DNA of 64,000 nucleotides from Xanthomonas boreopolis (lineage in GTDB: Bacteria; Pseudomonadota; Gammaproteobacteria; Xanthomonadales; Xanthomonadaceae): assembly GCA_014654535.1 (NCBI GenBank), contig BNBA01000009.1, positions 60,482-124,481 on the forward strand, in the 5' to 3' direction. A model generated the notes under the pieces. That model saw nothing but the letters and a program-made list of their open reading frames with translations, did no database searches and was not told the origin of the DNA. Position numbers and translations under genes: made by a program. Of this stretch, positions 34,936 through 44,564 are shown piece by piece; within the stretch, counting starts at the first letter, position 1, and each line of letters starts with the position of its first letter.

Positions 34936-36489
34936 TCAGCCGCCGGCCTTGATCGCCACGTAGCTGGTGGCCTGGCCGTTGGAGACCAGCAGCATCACCA
35001 CGTCGCCCTTCTTGTAGCTGCCCAGCGCGCGATTCAGTTCGGCGACGCTCCCGACCGGGGTCCGGCCGACGCGCAGGATCGCCAGCCCCGGAGACAGCGG
35101 CGGCGTGGTGTTGCGGGCCTGGGAGCCGGTCACCGCGGCGATCCGCACGCCCTGCCCGGCCTCCAGCCCCAGCCGGCTGCGCTCGGCGGGGGTCATGTCC
35201 GCCACCTGCAGGCCGAGCAAGGCAATGCTGGCGGGCCCCGCCGAGGGGCCTTCGGCGTCGTCCTCGATGGACTTCGCCGGCCCCTTGCCATCGTCCAGCG
35301 CGGTCAATGTCACCGTCACCTCGCGCGGCTTGCCGTCTCGCAGGATGCCCAGGCGAACCTTCGTGCCCGGCGGCAGCAGGCCGATCATCGGCGGCAGGTC
35401 GCTCGCCGCGGCGATGTCCTTGCCGTTCACCGAACGGATCACGTCGCCGATCTCGACCCCGGCCTTGCCGGCGGGGCTGTCGGGCGGGAGCCCGTTGACC
35501 AGCGCGCCACGGCTGTCCGACAAGCCCAGCCCCTGTGCCTTGAGCGCATCGATCGGGCCGACCATCACGCCCAGCTGCCCGCGGGTCACGCGGCCGGTCG
35601 CCTTGATCTGCTCGGCCGCGCTGATCGCCAGGTCGATCGGGATCGCGAAGCTGATGCCCATGTAGCCGCCGGAGGCCGAGAATATCTGCGAGTTGATGCC
35701 GACCACCTCGCCGCGGGTATTCAGCAGCGGCCCGCCGGAATTGCCCTGGTTGATCGCCACGTCGGTCTGGATGAACGGCACGTAGCGCTGGTCGGCGTAC
35801 GGATTGCTGCGCCCGGTGGCGCTGACGATGCCGGCGGTGACCGAATGATCCAGCCCGAACGGCGAGCCGATCGCGACCACCCACTGGCCGGCCTTGAGCG
35901 TATTGGAATCGCCGATGCGCACGGTCGGCAGATTCTTGGCCTCGACCTTCAGCAGCGCCACGTCGTACTGCTCGTCGCTGCCGATCACCTTGGCCTTGAG
36001 CTCGCGGCCGTCGGACAGCTTCACCGTGACCTGGCTGGCGCCATCGATCACGTGGTGGTTGGTCAGCACGTAGCCGTCGGCGGAAATGATGAAGCCCGAG
36101 CCCATCGACTTGCCGGCGATATCGTCGTCATCGCCGCCGCCCTGGCCGCGGCGAGGCTGGCCCGGCATCGGGAAGTCCGGGCCGAAGAAACGGCGGAAGA
36201 ACTCGGGGATCTGGTCGTCGTCCGGCAACTGCTGGCCGCGGCCGGAGCGGCGCATCATGTCCTTGCGCGTCACCGTGCTGTCGATGTTGACAACGCCGGG
36301 GCCGACCTGCTCGACCAGGTGGGTGAAGTCCGGCAACCCCGCCACCAGCTGCGGCGCCGGCGTCGTGCTGCGGTTCGTCGCGATCGGCGACGATGCGGGC
36401 GCCGGCGTCTCGGGCTGCTGGGCGCAGGCGGCCAGCGGCAGCGTCATCGCCAGCAGGCCGAACATCTGGTTGCGGATACGGGGATTCAT
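34936..36489 (-). CDS. mucD: Periplasmic serine protease of DegP/MucD type
   Basis: 517 residues starting at the ATG 36489, GGAGG nine bases before. The N-terminus carries a lipobox LPLAAC22, so it may be lipidated. Trypsin-like triad His146 (LTNHHVIDG), Asp176 (YDVALL), Ser251 (GNSGGPL), then two PDZ domains (about 300-390 and 420-510). It degrades misfolded envelope proteins and in Pseudomonas limits the RpoE-type sigma activity. Position right after rpoE-rseA supports the MucD role. An acidic Gly-rich loop (GQGGGDDDD) precedes the protease domain. Confidence 0.93.
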   Translation of the reverse strand: MNPRIRNQMFGLLAMTLPLAACAQQPETPAPASSPIATNRSTTPAPQLVAGLPDFTHLVEQVGPGVVNIDSTVTRKDMMRRSGRGQQLPDDDQIPEFFRRFFGPDFPMPGQPRRGQGGGDDDDIAGKSMGSGFIISADGYVLTNHHVIDGASQVTVKLSDGRELKAKVIGSDEQYDVALLKVEAKNLPTVRIGDSNTLKAGQWVVAIGSPFGLDHSVTAGIVSATGRSNPYADQRYVPFIQTDVAINQGNSGGPLLNTRGEVVGINSQIFSASGGYMGISFAIPIDLAISAAEQIKATGRVTRGQLGVMVGPIDALKAQGLGLSDSRGALVNGLPPDSPAGKAGVEIGDVIRSVNGKDIAAASDLPPMIGLLPPGTKVRLGILRDGKPREVTVTLTALDDGKGPAKSIEDDAEGPSAGPASIALLGLQVADMTPAERSRLGLEAGQGVRIAAVTGSQARNTTPPLSPGLAILRVGRTPVGSVAELNRALGSYKKGDVVMLLVSNGQATSYVAIKAGG

Positions 36490-36592
36490 CGGGGCATGCC
36501 TCCAATGGCAACAGTCGCAGACAAAGGGGGGGCTCATGGCCCACGCGGCGCGTGGGCGGCTCGGGATGCAACGGAGTGGACCGGAATCGCGG

Positions 36593-37465
36593 TTATGGCT
36601 GCGGCAACGGCGGCTCGGAAGGCACGTTGACCGCCGGCTGCACCGGCAGTCGCGGCTCGAACGGATAGAACGCCGTACCCGCCTGCGGTCGCGCGAAACT
36701 GGCATTGAGCGCGCCATCGCCGGAGATCACCGAACGCGGCCACGGCTTGGCCTGCAGGGTCGATGGATGCGCAAACGGATTGGCCGCGACCGGCAAGGGC
36801 TCCGTACCCGTCGCGAGGACAGGCGCCACCTGGGGCGTCGCCGCGGCGATCCGGCGTTCCGGCTCCTGCGCCCGCGCCGCCACGCTGCGCGCGACCTGCT
36901 GGTTGCGCGTGGCGCCGCCGTTGCGCCGCTGCGCCGCCGCGTCCTGGCGCCGGGCCGAGGCCAACGCGACCGCCGGCACCGCGGCCACCGCATCGGCCAG
37001 CGTGCCATCGGGAGCGGCCGGTGCGGCCGGGCTGGCCGGCATCCGCGCCGTCGTGGCGACCACCTTCACCGGCTCGGCGGCCGGGGCGGCCTCGTCGGGC
37101 AGTCGTTCGCGCGCCATGAACAGCGCCAGCGCCGCCACCGATGCAGCGATCGCCGCACCGCCGCCCCAGCGCCAGCCGGGACGGGCCTTGCGACCGGCAT
37201 CCGCCAGCGGCAGGGGTTCGGCCGCCACCGCCGCGCGCACCCGCGCGGCGAATTCGGCCGGGGCCGGCGCGCAGGCCGCGCCGCGCAGCACATCGCCGAG
37301 CAGCTGCCAGCGCTCGTGGCAACCGGACAGCTCCTCGTCGTGTTCCAGGCGGCGCAGCAGGAAACGGCTCTCGTCCGCCGCCAGCTCGCCATCGATCAGC
37401 GCGGACAACTGCTGCCGGTAATGGATTTCGAACTTGTCGTTGGTCATGGACGGGTTATGGCTCAT
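36593..37465 (-). CDS. rseA: Anti-sigma-E factor RseA/MucA-like
   Basis: 290 residues. The N-terminal zinc-less anti-sigma domain (about 10-90, HYRQQLSALIDGELAADESR...HERWQLLGDVLRG) binds the sigma factor; a membrane helix follows (GGAAIAASVAALALFMA), and then a long low-complexity Ala/Pro periplasmic part. The ATG overlaps the rpoE stop (ATGA), so sigma and anti-sigma are made in a fixed ratio. No rseB/mucB homologue follows; mucD comes next. The C-terminal third is poorly conserved. Confidence 0.88.
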   Translation of the reverse strand: MSHNPSMTNDKFEIHYRQQLSALIDGELAADESRFLLRRLEHDEELSGCHERWQLLGDVLRGAACAPAPAEFAARVRAAVAAEPLPLADAGRKARPGWRWGGGAAIAASVAALALFMARERLPDEAAPAAEPVKVVATTARMPASPAAPAAPDGTLADAVAAVPAVALASARRQDAAAQRRNGGATRNQQVARSVAARAQEPERRIAAATPQVAPVLATGTEPLPVAANPFAHPSTLQAKPWPRSVISGDGALNASFARPQAGTAFYPFEPRLPVQPAVNVPSEPPLPQP

Positions 37466-38082
37466 ACACGATGTCGCTCACGGGTCGCACTGACGGTTTC
37501 GAGCAGGGGACGCAGCTCGGCATCGATGGCTTCGCGCGCCCGGAAGATGCGCGAACGCACCGTACCGATCGGGCACCCCATCTTCTGCGCGATGTCCTCG
37601 TAACTCATGCCCTCCACCTCGCGCAGGGTGATCGCCTCGCGCAATTCCTCGGGCAAGGCTTGGACCGCGCGCATCACGGTTTGTTCCAGCTCCTGACGCA
37701 TCAGTTCATGCTCCGGGGTGTCGCTGTCGCGCAACCGTGCCGCCCCGTCGAACTGCTCGGCATCGGCGACGTCGATGTCGTCGGTGGGCGGGCGGCGGTT
37801 GTGCGCGACCAGGTGGTTCTTGGCGGTGTTCACGGCGATACGGTGCAACCATGTATAGAACTGGCTGTCGCCCCGGAAGTTCCCGATCGCGCGGTAGGCG
37901 CGGATGAAGGTTTCCTGGGCCACGTCCTGGCACTCGCTCCAGTCGGCGATGTAGCGCCCGATGAGGGCGACGATCCGGTGCTGGTACTTGCGCACCAGCA
38001 CGTCGAAAGCCGCACTCTCGCCGCGCTGCACGCGCCGGACCAGTTCCAGGTCCAGCTCCTGTGGTGTTTCGACTTCGGCCAT
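37462..38082 (-). CDS. rpoE: RNA polymerase sigma-E factor
   Basis: 206 residues from the ATG at 38082; a GTG at 38094 sits directly on the ribosome site and is less likely. ECF sigma region 2 (FDVLVRKYQHRIVALIGRY, DVAQETFIRAYRAIGNFRG, FYTWLHRIAVNTAKNHL) and region 4 (LPEELREAITLREVEGMSY, GCPIGTVRSRIFRARE) are intact. It drives the envelope-stress regulon and is held by RseA. The gene has a sigma-E-type promoter upstream, consistent with autoregulation. Confidence 0.96.
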   Translation of the reverse strand: MAEVETPQELDLELVRRVQRGESAAFDVLVRKYQHRIVALIGRYIADWSECQDVAQETFIRAYRAIGNFRGDSQFYTWLHRIAVNTAKNHLVAHNRRPPTDDIDVADAEQFDGAARLRDSDTPEHELMRQELEQTVMRAVQALPEELREAITLREVEGMSYEDIAQKMGCPIGTVRSRIFRAREAIDAELRPLLETVSATRERHRV

Positions 38083-38121
38083 GTCGGGCCGCACTCCTGT
38101 CGCCCGAACGAGGTCGGGCGT

Positions 38122-38148
38122 TGTGACCGCTGTTGGATGGAAAAGTTC
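38122..38148 (-). promoter_or_regulatory. Sigma-E-dependent autopromoter of rpoE
   Basis: On the minus strand GAACTT (38148-38143) is followed after exactly 16 bases by TCACA (38126-38122), close to the RpoE consensus GAACTT-N16-TCnnA. The start would be near 38115, about 33 bases before the rpoE ATG. Confidence 0.75.
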
Positions 38149-38250
38149 AGTCGCCCGCCAGCGGCGACCGTCCCAAGGTTAACGGGCGTTACGGAAGCCT
38201 GGGAAATATCCGGCCCCGCCGCGCGCACGCTTCCCTACCCCTTATGGGAT

Positions 38251-38280
38251 TTGACGTGAAGGAAACAACCTCTGGATGAT
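38251..38280 (+). promoter_or_regulatory. Possible sigma-70 promoter of the fadB-type gene
   Basis: TTGACG (38251-38256) and GATGAT (38275-38280) with an 18-base spacer precede the gene and would start transcription near 38288. This argues for the start codon at 38318 rather than the ATG at 38276. Confidence 0.4.
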
Positions 38281-38317
38281 AACGGGCCTTTCCATACATA
38301 TCCGGATGGACCGACCC

Positions 38318-40399
38318 ATGCTCTCAGGCTTCGATGGGCTCCGATTCAGTCACTGGCAGGCCGAGATCCGCGACGACGGCGTCGTGGTGCTGAGCCTGGA
38401 CCGCCAGGACGCGCCGGTCAACGCGTTTTCCCAGGACGTGCTGCTGGAACTGGGCGATATCCTCGAGCGTATCGCCATCGACCCGCCCAAGGGCGTGGTG
38501 ATCCGTTCGGCCAAGGCGAATGGCTTCATCGCCGGCGCCGACCTGAAGGAATTCCAGGAATACGACCGCCGCGGCACGGTGGACGACGCGATCCGCCGCG
38601 GCCAGGCCGTGTTCCAGAAACTCGCCGAACTGCCCTGCCCGACCGTGGCCGCGATCCACGGCTTCTGCATGGGCGGCGGCACCGAGATCGCGCTGGCCTG
38701 CGACTACCGCATCGCCAGCGACGCCCCGTCCACCCGCATCGGCCTGCCGGAGACCAAGCTCGGCATCTTCCCGGGCTGGGGCGGCAGTGCGCGCCTGCCG
38801 CGCCTGGTCGGCGCGCCGGCGGCCATGGACCTGATGCTCACCGGCCGCAGCGTCTCGGCCGGCGCCGCCCGGGCCATGGGGCTGGTCGACAAGGTGGCGC
38901 CCCCGGCGGTGCTGCTCGACGGCGCCATCGCGCTGGCGCTCTCCGGTTCGACGCGCCCGGTCAAGCAGCGCCTGCTCGGCTGGGCGACCAACACCTGGAT
39001 CGCCCGCAAGATCCTCGCACCGCAGATGACCAAGCAGGTCGCGCGCAAGGCGAAGAAGGAACACTACCCGGCCCCCTACGCCCTGATCGGCACTTGGGAG
39101 CGCGCCGGCGGCAGCGGCATCCAGGCGCGCCTGGACGCGGAGCGCCGCGCGGTGGTCAAGCTCGCGGGCACCCCGACCGCACGCAACCTGATCCGCATCT
39201 TCTTCCTGACCGAACGCCTGAAGGGCCTGGGCGGCAAGGACGGCGGCGGCATGCCGTCGCCGGACATCAAGCACGTGCACGTGATCGGCGCCGGCGTGAT
39301 GGGCGGCGACATCGCGGCCTGGTCCGCCTACAAGGGCTTCGAGGTGACGCTGCAGGATCGCGAGCAGCGCTTCATCGACGGCGCGCTGTCGCGCGCGCAG
39401 GAGCTGTTCGCCAAGAAGGTCAAGGACGAGAGCAAGCGCCCCGTCGTGGCCGCAAGGCTGAAGAGCGACCTGGCCGGGGACGGCGTCGCGCAGGCCGACC
39501 TGGTGATCGAGGCGATCATCGAGAACCCGGAAGCCAAGCGCGAGCTGTACCAGTCCGTGGAGCCCCGCCTGAAGCCGGACGCGCTATTGACCACCAACAC
39601 GTCCTCGATCCCGCTGGTCGAACTGCGCGAACACATCGCGCGGCCCGGCCAGTTCGCGGGCCTGCACTACTTCAACCCGGTCGCGCTGATGCCGCTGGTG
39701 GAGATCGTCCAGCACGACGGTCTCGATCCGGCCAACGTCCAGCGCCTGGCCGCCTTCTGCAAGGCGCTGGACAAGTTCCCGGTGCCCGTGGCCGGCACCC
39801 CGGGCTTCCTCGTCAACCGCGTGCTGTTCCCGTACATGCTGGAGGCCGCCACCGCGTACGCCGAGGGCATCCCGGGCCCGGTGATCGACAAGGCCGCCGT
39901 GAAGTTCGGCATGCCGATGGGCCCGATCGAACTGATCGACACGGTGGGCCTGGACGTGGCCGCCGGCGTCGGCGAGGAACTGGCGCCGTTCCTGGGCCTG
40001 CAGATCCCGGCCGCGCTGCAGACGGTCGAGCCGGGCAAGCGCGGCAAGAAGGACGGCCAAGGCATCTACAAGTGGGAGAACGGCAAGCCCGTCAAACCCG
40101 AGGTGCCTGCCGACTACAAGGCCCCGGAGGACCTGGAAGACCGCTTGATCCTGCCGTTGCTCAACGAAGCCGTCGCCTGCCTGCACGAAGGCGTGGTCGC
40201 CGACGCCGACCTGCTCGATGCCGGCGTGATCTTCGGCACCGGCTTCGCCCCGTTCCGCGGCGGCCCGATCCAGCACATCCGCGCGACCGGCGCCGATGCA
40301 CTGCTCGCCCGCCTGAAGGCCCTGCAAAGCCGCCACGGCGAACGCTTCGCGCCGAGGCCGGGCTGGGACTCGCCGGTGTTGCGCGAACCGGTGGTCTAG
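38318..40399 (+). CDS. fadB: Fatty-acid oxidation protein FadB/FadJ type (enoyl-CoA hydratase / 3-hydroxyacyl-CoA dehydrogenase)
   Basis: 693 residues from the ATG at 38318 (MLSGFDGLRFSHWQ), the start used by xanthomonad homologues. The N-terminal crotonase domain has HGFCMGGGTEIALACDYR and the oxyanion-site GLPETKLGIFPGWGG. The dehydrogenase half starts with HVIGAGVMGGDIAAW, about residue 325, and continues with LHYFNPVALMPLVEI and GTPGFLVNRVLFPYM. It performs hydration and oxidation of beta-oxidation. Its thiolase partner (FadA) is not adjacent; the thiolase at 17 kb is AtoB-like. It is monocistronic with a strong terminator. Calling it FadB rather than FadJ is convention. Confidence 0.93.
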   Translation: MLSGFDGLRFSHWQAEIRDDGVVVLSLDRQDAPVNAFSQDVLLELGDILERIAIDPPKGVVIRSAKANGFIAGADLKEFQEYDRRGTVDDAIRRGQAVFQKLAELPCPTVAAIHGFCMGGGTEIALACDYRIASDAPSTRIGLPETKLGIFPGWGGSARLPRLVGAPAAMDLMLTGRSVSAGAARAMGLVDKVAPPAVLLDGAIALALSGSTRPVKQRLLGWATNTWIARKILAPQMTKQVARKAKKEHYPAPYALIGTWERAGGSGIQARLDAERRAVVKLAGTPTARNLIRIFFLTERLKGLGGKDGGGMPSPDIKHVHVIGAGVMGGDIAAWSAYKGFEVTLQDREQRFIDGALSRAQELFAKKVKDESKRPVVAARLKSDLAGDGVAQADLVIEAIIENPEAKRELYQSVEPRLKPDALLTTNTSSIPLVELREHIARPGQFAGLHYFNPVALMPLVEIVQHDGLDPANVQRLAAFCKALDKFPVPVAGTPGFLVNRVLFPYMLEAATAYAEGIPGPVIDKAAVKFGMPMGPIELIDTVGLDVAAGVGEELAPFLGLQIPAALQTVEPGKRGKKDGQGIYKWENGKPVKPEVPADYKAPEDLEDRLILPLLNEAVACLHEGVVADADLLDAGVIFGTGFAPFRGGPIQHIRATGADALLARLKALQSRHGERFAPRPGWDSPVLREPVV

Positions 40400-40450
40400 C
40401 GCATCGTGCATGCGTCATCCCGATAGGCGATGGCAGGTTCACCGGATTGG

Positions 40451-40494
40451 GCGAAACGAAAAACGGAGCCGCGGGGCTCCGTTTTTCGTTTCGC
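40451..40494. terminator. Bidirectional terminator between fadB and the zinc exporter
   Basis: Exact 20-bp inverted arms (40451-40470 and 40475-40494) surround GCGG. Each arm carries an A- or T-run inside the stem (GTTTTTCGTT), so it can stop transcription from both convergent genes. Confidence 0.9.
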
Positions 40495-40511
40495 ATCGGC
40501 AGACGCTTCCC

Positions 40512-41546
<1,035 letters not shown>

Positions 41547-41609
41547 CGTCTTGGCCCTGCTGGATGCGCGCACCTTATGCGCAGCCGCGAGCGGAGACTA
41601 TTACACCCT

Positions 41610-41630
41610 CGATGCCCGGCTCGGGCATCG
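41610..41630 (-). terminator. Hairpin downstream of mmsB
   Basis: Perfect 9-bp arms (41610-41618 / 41622-41630) with a 3-base loop lie 34 bases after the mmsB stop on the minus strand. No T-run follows, so an incomplete or Rho-dependent stop. Confidence 0.4.
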
Positions 41631-41663
41631 ATGCATGTCCCGGGCCGGGCAGGCACGGCCCGT

Positions 41664-42551
41664 CTACGGGGACGCCACCAGCTTGACCACGCTGGAGAAG
41701 TCCAGCTTGCCGTTGCCGGCACGGCTGTTCATGGCGTAGAGGTTGCGCGCCAGCTCGCCGAGCGGGATCGAAGCGCCGGTGCTCATCGCCGCTTCGACCG
41801 CCAAACCCAGGTCCTTGAGCATCAGGTCGTTGCCGAAACCGCCGCTGTAGCCGCGCGAAGCCGGCGCATTCTCGAGCACGCCCGGCCACGGGTTGCACAC
41901 CTCGGTGGCCCAGCTGCGGCCGGTGCTGACCGCCATCATCTGCGACAGCACCTTGGGATCGAGCCCGTGCGCGACGCCCAGTGCGATCGCCTCGCCGGTC
42001 ACCGCCATGATCACGCCCAGCGCCATGTTGTTGCACAGCTTGGCGACCTGCCCGGCGCCGCTGTCGCCGACATGGAAGATGTTCTTGCCCATGGATTGCA
42101 GGACCGGGCGCGCGCGCTCCAGCGCGGAGGCGTCGCCCCCGACGATGAACGTCAGCGTGCCGGCAGCGGCGCCGGCGGTACCTCCCGAGACCGGGGCGTC
42201 GATCATCTGCAGGCCGCGCGACTGGGCGGCGGCGGCAACCTTGCGGGCGGTCGCAGGCGCGATGGTGCTGCAGTCGATCACCAGCGCACCGGCGGGAATG
42301 CCCGCGAGAATGCCATCGTCGCCCAGGTAGAGGCCCTCGACGTGGCGGCTGGCCGGCAGCATCGAGATCACCACCTCGGCGCCTTCCAGCGTGGCCTGCG
42401 CCGAACCGGCGGCCGATGCGCCCGCGGCGACCGCGGCGTCCAGCGCGGCCGGCACCAGATCGTAGGCATGCACCGCATGGCCGGCCTTGACGAGATTGGC
42501 GGCCATGGGGCCGCCCATGTTGCCCAGTCCGATGAAAGCGATACGGCTCAT
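41664..42551 (-). CDS. mmsB: 3-Hydroxyisobutyrate dehydrogenase
   Basis: 295 residues. NAD motif IAFIGLGNMGGPMAANL at the N-terminus, substrate segment DAPVSGGTAGAAAGTLTFIVGG, and the catalytic-lysine helix AGQVAKLCNNMALG. It oxidises 3-hydroxyisobutyrate to methylmalonate semialdehyde, the substrate of MmsA encoded at the other end of the operon. It is separated from the hydrolase by 73 bases, the widest gap in the operon. Confidence 0.95.
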   Translation of the reverse strand: MSRIAFIGLGNMGGPMAANLVKAGHAVHAYDLVPAALDAAVAAGASAAGSAQATLEGAEVVISMLPASRHVEGLYLGDDGILAGIPAGALVIDCSTIAPATARKVAAAAQSRGLQMIDAPVSGGTAGAAAGTLTFIVGGDASALERARPVLQSMGKNIFHVGDSGAGQVAKLCNNMALGVIMAVTGEAIALGVAHGLDPKVLSQMMAVSTGRSWATEVCNPWPGVLENAPASRGYSGGFGNDLMLKDLGLAVEAAMSTGASIPLGELARNLYAMNSRAGNGKLDFSSVVKLVASP

Positions 42552-42624
42552 TGGTTCAGCCCTCCTGATAGGTGATGTCAGTTTGCCGGTTGCGGAAGCG
42601 GCTGGCTGCCGCCGGCACCGGCCT

Positions 42625-43770
42625 CTAAGCCAGGTCGGCCAGCGGATGCTTCGCTGCCGGCCATGGCGCCTCGAAGAAACGCGCGGCCCAATGTTCGTCG
42701 GCCTCGGCGAGCGTGGCCGGGTTCCAGCGCGGCTGGCGATCCTTGTCGATCAGCAACGCACGGATGCCTTCGGCGAAGTCGCCATGCGCCGCCGCGTGCA
42801 GCGCCACGACGTATTCGATGCGAAAGGTGTCGGCCAGATCGTCGGTGGCCGCGTTGTGCTGCAGCGCCCAGGCCAATCGCGCCGAACCGGGGGCGCCTGC
42901 GCGCAACGTGGCGCGGGCCGCCTGCAACCACGCACCCTCGTCGTCGATCGCTTCGATCGCGGCGACGACGTCCTCCAGGACCGGCCGCGCCACGATCCGC
43001 GCGATCAGGTCGGCATGGGCCTGCAGCGGACCGGGCTCGGGCGAATGGGCGATGCCATCCAGGAATTGCGAGAGTTGCGCGTGGTCCAAGGCGGCATCGC
43101 CGCTCCAGTCCAGCATGCGCAAGCCATCGAGCACGTCCGCGTGCCGCTGGCTGTCCACGCACGCGTCGGCCAGGCCCGCGTAGATCGCATCGCCCGCGTT
43201 CAACGGCGCGCCGGTCAGCGCGAGGAACAGGCCGGCGCCCCGCGGCACGCGACGCATCAGCCAGCTGCCGCCGACATCGGGAAACAGGCCGATGCCGATC
43301 TCGGGGAAGGCCAGCTTCGACCGCTCGGTCACCACGCGATGGCTGGCGCCGGACATCAGGCCGATGCCGCCGCCCATCACGATGCCGTGTCCCCAGCACA
43401 GGATGGGCTTGGCATAGGTGTGGATGCGGTAGTCGAGCCGGTACTCCTCCGCGAAGAAAGCGGCCGCATAACGGTTGGCGCCGACATCGGTCGCGCCCGA
43501 GTCGCGGAACTCGCGCATGCTGCGATACAACCCGTGCAGATCGCCGCCGGCACAGAACGCCTTTTCTCCGGCGCCCTGCAACACCACGCAGGCGATGCGC
43601 GCGTCGTCCTGCCAGCGCCGCAACTGCGCATCGAGCAGGCGGGTCATCTCGAGCGACAACCCGTTGAGCGACTTGGGCGCGTTCAGCGTGGCGATGCCGA
43701 TACGCCGCCCATTGTCCGCCTCGCGCTCTTCGAAAAGAACGGGCGCCTGCGCGTCGTGCGGGGCGTTCAT
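42625..43770 (-). CDS. 3-Hydroxyisobutyryl-CoA hydrolase
   Basis: 381 residues, crotonase fold. The long C-terminal part (about 280-381, WNPATLAEADEHWAARFFE) and the segments GEKAFCAGGDLHGLY, HGIVMGGGIGLMSGA and FPEIGIGLFPDVGGSW identify the HIBYL-CoA hydrolase branch rather than a plain hydratase. It frees 3-hydroxyisobutyrate from CoA in valine breakdown. Start ATG 43770 overlaps the preceding stop (ATGA), so it is translationally coupled; an ATG at 43782 is less likely. Confidence 0.92.
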   Translation of the reverse strand: MNAPHDAQAPVLFEEREADNGRRIGIATLNAPKSLNGLSLEMTRLLDAQLRRWQDDARIACVVLQGAGEKAFCAGGDLHGLYRSMREFRDSGATDVGANRYAAAFFAEEYRLDYRIHTYAKPILCWGHGIVMGGGIGLMSGASHRVVTERSKLAFPEIGIGLFPDVGGSWLMRRVPRGAGLFLALTGAPLNAGDAIYAGLADACVDSQRHADVLDGLRMLDWSGDAALDHAQLSQFLDGIAHSPEPGPLQAHADLIARIVARPVLEDVVAAIEAIDDEGAWLQAARATLRAGAPGSARLAWALQHNAATDDLADTFRIEYVVALHAAAHGDFAEGIRALLIDKDRQPRWNPATLAEADEHWAARFFEAPWPAAKHPLADLA

Positions 43771-44564
43771 GCGTTCTTCCATCGCGGACTGCGCTTTTCC
43801 AGGAAGGCGGCGACGCCTTCGACCTGGTCGGCGGTATCGAACAGGTCGACGAACGCCTCCCGCTCGGCCACCAGCGCCGCGGCATGGGTGCCGGTGCGGG
43901 TGGCCTGCACGAGCCTCTTGCAGGCCGCCACGCTCGATGGGCTCTGCTTCTCCGCGCGATGCGCCCATTCGATCGCACGCGCCTTCGCCTCGCCCTTGCC
44001 CACCACGTCCTCGACCAGGCCGATGCGCAGCGCGGTCGCCGCATCGACGCGCTCGCCAAGCAGGATCATGCGCTTGGCCCAGCCCTCGCCCACCAGGCGC
44101 GGCAGGTTCTGGGTGCCGCCGGCGCACGGCAGCAATCCCACCGTCGCCTCCGGCAGCGCCATCTGCGCGTGTTCCTCGGCGATGCGCAGGTCGCAGGCCA
44201 GCGCGCATTCCAGCCCGCCGCCCATCGCATAGCCGTTGATCGCGGCGATCGATACGCCACGGAACGCGCTCAAGGCCTCGAAGGCCTCGCCGAACCTGCG
44301 CGCCGCCTCGCGCGCGGCCGCCTTGTCGCCCGAAGCGAACTGCTTGAGGTCGGCCCCCGCCGAGAAGAACTTCTCGCCGTCGCCGACGATCACCAGCGCA
44401 TACACGTCGCGATCCGCATCCAGCGCCTTCACCAGGTCGCGCAAGGCCGCGAGGCTGTGCACGGTCCAGGTATTGGCCGGAGGGTTGCTCAGCGTGACGA
44501 CCGCCACGTGGCCATTGCGCTCGACCTCCAGGCCCGCGAACCCGCGTTGCGACCAGTCGCTCAT
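43767..44564 (-). CDS. Enoyl-CoA hydratase (methacrylyl-CoA hydratase role)
   Basis: 265 residues, one crotonase domain with AGADLKQFA, GYAMGGGLECALACDLR and PEATVGLLPCAGGTQNLPRLVG. Both glutamates expected for hydration are in place around GGGLE and the LPE segment. In this operon it should hydrate methacrylyl-CoA to 3-hydroxyisobutyryl-CoA. It overlaps the dehydrogenase gene by ATGA at its start and the hydrolase by ATGA at its end. Confidence 0.9.
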   Translation of the reverse strand: MSDWSQRGFAGLEVERNGHVAVVTLSNPPANTWTVHSLAALRDLVKALDADRDVYALVIVGDGEKFFSAGADLKQFASGDKAAAREAARRFGEAFEALSAFRGVSIAAINGYAMGGGLECALACDLRIAEEHAQMALPEATVGLLPCAGGTQNLPRLVGEGWAKRMILLGERVDAATALRIGLVEDVVGKGEAKARAIEWAHRAEKQSPSSVAACKRLVQATRTGTHAAALVAEREAFVDLFDTADQVEGVAAFLEKRSPRWKNA

